Of a stretch of 10,088 nucleotides of DNA, positions 5,500-10,088 are shown piece after piece. The DNA comes from Dehalococcoidales bacterium (GTDB lineage Bacteria > Chloroflexota > Dehalococcoidia > Dehalococcoidales > Fen-1064), in the NCBI GenBank assembly GCA_030667735.1, contig DAOUVG010000030.1, positions 1-10,088 of the forward strand, in the 5' to 3' direction. Numbering within the stretch: position 1 is the stretch's first letter; every line of letters starts with the position of its first letter. A model generated the notes under the pieces. The model was not told where the DNA came from and made no database searches. It worked only from the letters and a program-made list of their open reading frames with translations. The position numbers were made by a program, and so were the translations under genes.

Positions 5500-6696
5500 T
5501 TGTACGATGTTGCCGTAATCGGTGCCGGAGTGGTCGGGAGCCACACTGCCGGTAGACTGGCTGCGATGGGTCATAACGTGGTGGTCGTGGAAGGTAAGCG
5601 CAGCCTGACGGAACCCGTCTGCTGCACCGGGATTATTGGCCGTGAATGTGTCACATCCTTTGCCATCGGGGAAGACATCATCATGCGATGGGTGAAGGGC
5701 GCCCGGGTGTTCTCACCATCGGGCAAATCGCTCAAGCTGTGGCGGCCGAAATCCCAGGCTGCCATTGTCGATAGAGTATCGCTCAATGTCTCCATGATTA
5801 GCAGGGCTCAGGGAAGGGGCGCTCACTACGAGGTAGCAGCCCTCGTAAGGGATATCGAGGTTGCCGACGACCGGGTCAGGATTAAGGCGGTTCGCGGTAA
5901 CGAGCCGGTTCATCTTGAAGCCAGGGCGGCAGTTATCGCTACGGGCTTCAGACCCGGCCTGACCGAGCGACTCGGCTTGGGCAGGACTGGCGATTTCGTT
6001 GCCGGGGTACAGGCAGAGGTCAGTGCGCCCGGAGTTGAGGAAGTAGAAGTATACCTGGGCCGGGAAGTAGCCCCTTCGTTCTTTGCCTGGATGGTGCCGA
6101 CTACCTCCGGCATGGGACTTGCCGGGCTGCTTTCGCGGCGGACTCCGGAGGTCTATCTCAGAAAGCTGCTCTCGTTCCTGGCTGACCGGGGGAAGATAGC
6201 TTCGGCTGATGTCGAGGTGCTGCACGGAGGAATATCCCTGAAACCGTTGCCGAAGACCTATGGTGACAGGCTGCTGGTTGTCGGTACTGCTGCCGGACAG
6301 GTGAAACCCATCACCGGCGGTGGTGTCTACTACGGGTTACTCTGCGCCAACATCGCGGCGGAACACCTGCACAGCGCTCTGTCCGTAGACAACCTCTCGG
6401 CCGGGAACCTGGCTGGCTACCAGCGGGAATGGAAGCAGAGACTCGGATCGGAGTTGAGGACAGGCTACTGGGCCCGGAGAGTCTACGAGCGCTTCAGTGA
6501 CCGGCAGATTGACCGGCTGTTTGACATAATGGAATCGTCCGGCATCCTTGAAGCCCTGCTCAACGCAGAGGACCTTTCCTTTGACTGGCACGGGAGTGCT
6601 GTATCCCGCGTAATCAGCTTCGAGGTCTTTCGCAAGGTCATCGGGTCAATGAAGCTGCCGGCGCGCCTGAAGGACCGTATGCCCGGTCGGGAGTAG
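5500..6696 (+). CDS. FAD-dependent oxidoreductase, geranylgeranyl-reductase-like
   Basis: 398 residues from TTG 5500 (400 from ATG 5494, 405 from TTG 5479). The N-terminal dinucleotide-binding motif is YDVAVIGAGVVGS (2-14) with GxGxxG, and an acidic E31 ends the second strand to hold the FAD ribose. PVCCTGIIG follows (39-47), in the position of the conserved cysteine segment of geranylgeranyl reductases. Near 255-275, GDRLLVVGTAAG plus KPITGGG is the C-terminal FAD-contact motif of that family, with the usual GD of the motif changed to GT. Family members saturate isoprenoid chains of lipids, chlorophylls or quinones; the substrate here is unknown. No transmembrane segment is obvious. The short start is preferred because of ribosome-binding-site spacing and because most relatives begin directly at the YDV-like strand. 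It may be co-transcribed with the Gre-like gene 87 bases downstream. Confidence 0.82.
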   Translation: MYDVAVIGAGVVGSHTAGRLAAMGHNVVVVEGKRSLTEPVCCTGIIGRECVTSFAIGEDIIMRWVKGARVFSPSGKSLKLWRPKSQAAIVDRVSLNVSMISRAQGRGAHYEVAALVRDIEVADDRVRIKAVRGNEPVHLEARAAVIATGFRPGLTERLGLGRTGDFVAGVQAEVSAPGVEEVEVYLGREVAPSFFAWMVPTTSGMGLAGLLSRRTPEVYLRKLLSFLADRGKIASADVEVLHGGISLKPLPKTYGDRLLVVGTAAGQVKPITGGGVYYGLLCANIAAEHLHSALSVDNLSAGNLAGYQREWKQRLGSELRTGYWARRVYERFSDRQIDRLFDIMESSGILEALLNAEDLSFDWHGSAVSRVISFEVFRKVIGSMKLPARLKDRMPGRE

Positions 6697-6783
6697 CCCA
6701 CCGGACGAAGGTGAAAGCGCTCTGATTAAGTGTGCCGCGGGTGACGGGACTGATTACAGGGTTGTACAGGAGGAAGTATTAAA

Positions 6784-7584
6784 GTGACCGGCGGTAATGA
6801 GGATATCCGACTTGGTGAGGCTGCGCGCCGCTTTCTGGCTGGCCTGCCGGATGGGGAGAGAGAGGCCAGCCAGCATGAAATCTACCGGTTTGTCCGTTGG
6901 TACGGAACGGAACAGGCGTTAACCGGGATGTCTCCTCCACAGGTAGCGAACTACGCCGAGCAGTCGTCTCGGTCGGACACGGACTATGCGCGGAAACTTG
7001 AGTTGATACGGGGTTTTCTGGCTCACGCCAGGAAGCAGGGGTGGAGTCGGCTTAATCTGGCGGTTCACCTTAAGGCACGTAAGGTAAAGAGTAAGGCCGT
7101 GTCAGCGTCCAGAGAGCGTGATTCTGTTCTCCTGACACAGCAGCGATACGACGAACTGAAGGTCGAACTGACAGTACTGCTGGATAAACGTCCACAGTTG
7201 ATAGAAGATATCCGTAGTGCAGCCGCGGATAAAGACTTCAAAGAGAATGCCCCGTTGGATGCAGCTAAGGAGCAGCGTGGTTACCTGGAAGGGAGAATCC
7301 TGGAACTTGAGGGAGTCCTGGCTGCGGCGGTAATCATGGATGGGGAGCGAGCGAGCAGGCACAGGATTAGCATCGGTGATGATGTCGTGCTGAAGGACCT
7401 GGCATCAGGAGAAGAGGTCCGTTACACTCTGGTGAGTTCCAATGAGGTAGACCCTGCCGCCGGCAAGATTTCCAACGTTTCCCCGATAGGGAAAGCCGTA
7501 GTCGGACGGGCGGCGGGCGATGAGGTAGAGGTGACAGTGCCTGCCGGTAAGATGCGTTACAAGATTTTGAGCATTGGGAACTGA
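6784..7584 (+). CDS. GreA/GreB-family transcript cleavage factor with an extra N-terminal domain
   Basis: 266 residues, against about 158 for ordinary GreA. The C-terminal 150 are a complete Gre factor: a coiled-coil region from about 115-183, with the tip DFKENA (151-156) keeping D151 and E154. These are the two acids that, in GreA, place the Mg ion in the RNA polymerase active site to cleave backtracked RNA. The FKBP-like domain follows (197-266), with SPIGKAVVG (233-241) and VPAGKMRYKILSI (252-264). Residues about 8-100 are not part of GreA. They look like the alpha-helical core-binding (SAM-like) domain of tyrosine recombinases: RFLAGL, a Y/F-W helix (EIYRFVRWYG), then RKLELIRGFLAHARKQGW and a LNLAVHLKARK linker. 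No catalytic recombinase domain is present. The GTG start has AGGAGG (6768-6773) ten bases upstream. Gre assignment is firm; the N-domain assignment is pattern-based. Confidence 0.85.
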   Translation: MTGGNEDIRLGEAARRFLAGLPDGEREASQHEIYRFVRWYGTEQALTGMSPPQVANYAEQSSRSDTDYARKLELIRGFLAHARKQGWSRLNLAVHLKARKVKSKAVSASRERDSVLLTQQRYDELKVELTVLLDKRPQLIEDIRSAAADKDFKENAPLDAAKEQRGYLEGRILELEGVLAAAVIMDGERASRHRISIGDDVVLKDLASGEEVRYTLVSSNEVDPAAGKISNVSPIGKAVVGRAAGDEVEVTVPAGKMRYKILSIGN

Positions 7585-7599
7585 CGATTTACCGTGCTC

Positions 7600-7670
7600 A
7601 TTTGTTGGCGATGCCCGCAGAGTTAGTATTGCTTTACTGATTGCCAATGATATAAAATGCATCAACAAAT
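7600..7670. repeat. Inverted repeat bracketing the oxidoreductase promoter
   Basis: ATTTGTTG (7600-7607) and CAACAAAT (7663-7670) are perfect complements whose centres are 63 bases apart, close to six helical turns. Pairing can extend with ATGC/GCAT next to each arm if three bases bulge on the left. The right arm coincides with the expected transcription start, so a protein bound to both arms could loop out and control the promoter. Confidence 0.4.
7629..7656 (+). promoter_or_regulatory. Promoter of the aldehyde:ferredoxin oxidoreductase
   Basis: TTGCTT (7629-7634), 16 bases, then TGA-TATAAA (7648-7656): an extended -10 with five of six hexamer matches. Start near 7663, so the leader is about 28 bases and carries AGGAGG (7677-7682), eight bases before the ATG. 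A weaker alternative is TTGTTG (7602-7607) with TAGTAT (7624-7629). Confidence 0.55.
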
Positions 7671-7690
7671 ACGTTAAGGAGGCTTGATTC

Positions 7691-9583
7691 ATGACTGAAG
7701 AATCACCCGGCGGATATACTGGTAAGATTCTGAGGGTGAACCTTACCGATAGGCAGACCTCCATCGAAGAGCCTGATGCTAGGTTCTACCGGGAGTACTT
7801 CGGTGGGACTGCCTTGATTGGCTATTACCTGGTCAAGGAGCTGGAACCGGGTATTGACCCCTTGGGACCGAAGAACAAGCTGATTTTTACGGCAGGGGTG
7901 ATTTCCGGTGTTCCTGCCGCAGGATGTGGCCGTAGCGGAGTTGGTGCCAAGTCTCCCCTTACCGGTGGCTGGGGGGATGCTCAGGCAGGCGGGTTCTGGC
8001 CGGCAGAGTTGAAACGCGCCGGATGGGATGCCATTATATTTGAAGGTAAGGCGGACAAACCCGTGTACCTCTGGATTAAGGATGACCAGGTGGAAATTCG
8101 GGACGCCGCTCACCTCTGGGGTAAGACCACCGCCGAGGTGGACAGTCAACTCAAGGAGGAACTGGGCGACAAGAGAGTGCGTGTCACGCAGATAGGCCCG
8201 GCCGGTGAGAAGCTGGTGCGGCTGGCCGCTATCGCCAACGACATCAACCGCTACTATGGGCGTTGCGGGCTGGGTGCTGTCATGGGCTCCAAGATGCTGA
8301 AGGCCATCGCCGTACGTGGGAGCAATTCTCTGAAGGTGGCCAACCAGGAGAAGGTACGCGAGATTGCCGCCGCTACCGCCGATGTCATCAAGCGGTTTAT
8401 GGGCGGGTTCGCTTCCTTCGGTACCGCTGGTGGAGTTGGTGGACTGAACGCCATGGGGATACTGCCCACGAAGAACTTCCAGGAAGGGCAGTTCGACGGC
8501 TTTGAGAAAATCACCGGACAGGCAATGGCCGAGACTATCATGGTGGACACCGACAACTGCACTGCCTGTCCCGTCAATTGCAAGCGTGTTGTTGAAGTTG
8601 GGCCGCCGTACAATGTGGAGCGCGTCTATGGTGGGCCCGAATACGAGACCATCGGCTCCCTCGGTTCGCTCTGCGGGATAGATGACCTCAAGGCTATTGC
8701 TCATGGCAACCAGACCTGCAATGCCCTGGGACTGGACACCATCGGCACCGGTACAACTATCGCATTTGCTATGGAATGTTTTGAGAACGGTATCCTGACC
8801 GAGAAGGACACCGGCGGTATAGAACTGAAGTTCGGCAATGCCGAAGCGATGATGAAGATGGTGGAGATGATAGGGCGGCGTGAAGGACTGGGCGATATAC
8901 TGGCGGAGGGTGCCAAGCGTGCCGCGGAGAAGATAGGCGGAGGCGCCAGCCAGTATGCCATGCATATCAAAGGGCAGGAGTTGCCCATGCATGACCCCAG
9001 GGGCAAGGTTGGACTCGGGATGGGCTACGCTGTCTCACCTACCGGGGCAGACCACATGCACAACATCCACGACGTTGAGTTCATGCGCGTCAACCCAACC
9101 ATGTCAGCCCTGGGCATTCAAGAACCGCTCGACCCGTTTGACCTCGGTCTGTCCAAAGTCCGCTCCTTCTGGTACCTGGTCAACTGGCAGCACTTCAAGA
9201 ATTGTGCCATTACCTGTATGTTCTTGCCGTATGACCCCAATCGGATGGCTGAGCTTATCAGTGCGGTTACCGGTTGGAATACTAATGCCTGGGAGTTGGA
9301 GAAGGTCGGCGAACGTGCACTGGCTCTGGCCCGGCTCTTCAACGCCCGAGAGGGTCTCACTGCGAAGGATGACTTCGTGCCGGAGCGCCTGTACACAGGT
9401 GTTAGCAGCGGACCTCGGCAGGGTAAGGGTCTGGACAGGGAAGCATTCCAGGCGGCTATAAAGAGCTACTACGGTATGGCTGGATGGGATGCCGAGACGG
9501 CGTCGCCTACCGCTGACAAGCTGGCGGAGTTGGACCTTGCCTGGGCGATACCCGAGCTGGATAAGATACCGGGCAAGAAGTAA
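7691..9583 (+). CDS. Tungsten-containing aldehyde:ferredoxin oxidoreductase (AOR family)
   Basis: 630 residues, full length for AOR. The family oxidises aldehydes to acids at a W-bis-pterin site and passes electrons to ferredoxin through one 4Fe-4S cluster; the reverse reaction reduces acids. The N-terminal AOR domain has GKILRVNLTD (11-20), YFGGTALIGYYL (36-47) and the pterin-binding GRCGLGAVMGSKMLKAIAV (190-208). Cluster ligands are C290, C293 and C297 in CTACPVNC. The fourth is most likely C505 or C509 in NCAITC. The C-terminal helical domain covers the rest, with HDPRGKVGLGMGYAVSPTGADH (434-455), conserved around the cofactor in this family. AGGAGG eight bases upstream fixes the ATG. It has its own promoter and ends 36 bases before the convergent iron-sulfur gene. 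Which aldehyde it uses, and whether W or Mo is bound, cannot be read. Confidence 0.93.
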   Translation: MTEESPGGYTGKILRVNLTDRQTSIEEPDARFYREYFGGTALIGYYLVKELEPGIDPLGPKNKLIFTAGVISGVPAAGCGRSGVGAKSPLTGGWGDAQAGGFWPAELKRAGWDAIIFEGKADKPVYLWIKDDQVEIRDAAHLWGKTTAEVDSQLKEELGDKRVRVTQIGPAGEKLVRLAAIANDINRYYGRCGLGAVMGSKMLKAIAVRGSNSLKVANQEKVREIAAATADVIKRFMGGFASFGTAGGVGGLNAMGILPTKNFQEGQFDGFEKITGQAMAETIMVDTDNCTACPVNCKRVVEVGPPYNVERVYGGPEYETIGSLGSLCGIDDLKAIAHGNQTCNALGLDTIGTGTTIAFAMECFENGILTEKDTGGIELKFGNAEAMMKMVEMIGRREGLGDILAEGAKRAAEKIGGGASQYAMHIKGQELPMHDPRGKVGLGMGYAVSPTGADHMHNIHDVEFMRVNPTMSALGIQEPLDPFDLGLSKVRSFWYLVNWQHFKNCAITCMFLPYDPNRMAELISAVTGWNTNAWELEKVGERALALARLFNAREGLTAKDDFVPERLYTGVSSGPRQGKGLDREAFQAAIKSYYGMAGWDAETASPTADKLAELDLAWAIPELDKIPGKK

Positions 9584-9586
9584 AGG

Positions 9587-9616
9587 CTTATATCGTGCTG
9601 AAAAGCACGATATAAG
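9587..9616. terminator. Perfect 13-bp GAAA-loop hairpin between convergent genes
   Basis: CTTATATCGTGCT (9587-9599), loop GAAA (9600-9603), then the exact complement through 9616. It fills the gap between the oxidoreductase stop (9581-9583) and the convergent iron-sulfur gene stop (9620-9622), so it can serve both. There is no true U-tract on either side, so its strength as an intrinsic terminator is uncertain. Confidence 0.65.
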
Positions 9617-9619
9617 GGG

Positions 9620-9892
9620 TCATTTTCCGAGCAGCTTCCTCACGGCGTCGGCAGCAAGGCTGACCGCGCTGCCGATGACCGTGCGTCCGGTGACGATTGC
9701 GTCGAAGCGGCAGACCTCGTGACAGCACATACACTCTATGCAGATGGCGCGGTCGATGACGGCGACGCCGGCAACGCCGGCGCTCTTGCCCTGGATAGTG
9801 ATTGCCCCGGTAGGGCACGCCCTGACACACTCGGCGCACGCCGTACACTGCTGCTCCACCACTTTTGGCCTGACGGAGAGTTGGCCCACCAC
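9620..9892 (-). CDS. Two-cluster 4Fe-4S ferredoxin-like reading frame (C-terminal part of a DUF362-type protein)
   Basis: 90 residues from a GTG start. Two bacterial-ferredoxin motifs are complete: C16-x2-C19-x2-C22-x3-C26-P (CTACAECVRACP) and C51-x2-C54-x2-C57-x3-C61, the second with arginine where proline is usual. It should bind two 4Fe-4S clusters and carry low-potential electrons, possibly for the convergent aldehyde oxidoreductase next door. The GTG is only the first usable start after an in-frame TAG at 9979-9977. The frame stays open and protein-like between that TAG and the GTG, and no good Shine-Dalgarno precedes the GTG. I therefore think this is the tail of a longer gene and not a native small ferredoxin. 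The clusters themselves are certain; the gene boundary is not. Confidence 0.7.
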   Translation of the reverse strand: MVGQLSVRPKVVEQQCTACAECVRACPTGAITIQGKSAGVAGVAVIDRAICIECMCCHEVCRFDAIVTGRTVIGSAVSLAADAVRKLLGK

Positions 9893-10088
9893 GAACCTGG
9901 ATAGAGGGGCGGGTATCTTCCTGAGGAGTGTTCGTTTGGCACTGACAGGGAGCCGGAAGTCACTGGTGGTGACACTCTAGATGCTTTCCCCGACTACTTC
10001 TATGCTGTCGAGACTGCCCACTCCCAGACCGCGCTCGTGGGCATAGCGGGTAGTAGCGATATCCATCGGGTCCATACCGATGATTCCG
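9620..10088 (-). pseudogene. DUF362-type iron-sulfur protein split by an in-frame TAG, 5' end outside the window
   Basis: Reading the minus strand from the window edge in the frame of the ferredoxin-like part, 36 codons are open (10087-9980): GIIGMDPMDIATTRYA, then GLGVGSLDSIEVVGESI. A TAG follows (9979-9977), and then 28 more open codons with no start codon (SVTTSDFRLPVSAK...APLSRF). These join straight into the two-cluster segment. The order - MDIA-tryA helix, GLG, D-IEVVGE strand, dF-LPvs segment, two 4Fe-4S motifs - is what I recall for DUF362-domain proteins, so both sides of the TAG belong to one ancestral gene. No frameshift is involved. A single base change from CAG, GAG or AAG would explain it. 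Recoding or a sequencing/assembly error are the alternatives. The N-terminal majority lies beyond the right edge. Confidence 0.65.

Noticed and set aside
6784..7090. N-terminal recombinase-like segment considered as a remnant integrase gene or mobile element
   Set aside because: It is in frame with the Gre domain, has no catalytic recombinase residues, and no attachment-site repeats flank it.
7703..8992. Long minus-strand open frame (429 codons) inside the oxidoreductase gene
   Set aside because: It is antisense to a fully conserved AOR protein and shows no recognisable domain; a codon-bias shadow in GC-rich DNA.
9977..9979. Selenocysteine recoding as the explanation for the interrupted frame
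   Set aside because: The codon is TAG, not TGA, so selenocysteine insertion does not apply.

Overview
The window looks like a chromosomal segment of a GC-rich bacterium living on acyl-CoA and tungsten/ferredoxin-type anaerobic chemistry. It has two crotonases, an ADP-forming acyl-CoA synthetase alpha subunit, an aldehyde:ferredoxin oxidoreductase, a DUF362-type iron-sulfur protein and a geranylgeranyl-reductase-like flavoprotein. TTG and GTG starts are frequent, and Shine-Dalgarno and sigma70-type promoter sequences are readable. An uncultured Chloroflexota (Dehalococcoidia-like) source is my best guess from this gene mix; it is inference, because the window has no rRNA or other phylogenetic marker.

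Layout. On the minus strand, rsmG (16S rRNA methyltransferase, 2374 to 1652) is followed by a stand-alone acyl-CoA synthetase alpha subunit (1551 to 145) with its own promoter. On the plus strand, a crotonase with both catalytic glutamates (2710-3504) sits behind a roughly 300-base leader. It runs tail to tail into a nitrilase-superfamily amidohydrolase (4369 to 3515, minus). The nitrilase and a second crotonase (4530-5321, plus) are divergent, with good facing promoters. A perfect 16-bp stem-loop (5351-5386) closes that unit. Next on the plus strand come the FAD-dependent reductase (about 5500-6696), a Gre-family elongation factor with an extra N-terminal domain (6784-7584) and the aldehyde:ferredoxin oxidoreductase (7691-9583). 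A perfect 13-bp stem-loop separates the oxidoreductase from the convergent iron-sulfur gene at the right edge. That gene is open across the edge but is split by an in-frame TAG.

How they fit together. The crotonases and acyl-CoA synthetase subunit would handle CoA-thioester intermediates. The oxidoreductase would interconvert aldehydes and acids using ferredoxin, and the adjacent two-cluster iron-sulfur protein may be an electron carrier. This is association by neighbourhood only; the promoters suggest several independent transcription units, not one operon. No mobile element, CRISPR array, tRNA or rRNA was seen.

Best leads: the Gre factor fused to what looks like a tyrosine-recombinase core-binding domain, the amber codon inside the DUF362-type reading frame, and the second crotonase that has lost both canonical catalytic glutamates.
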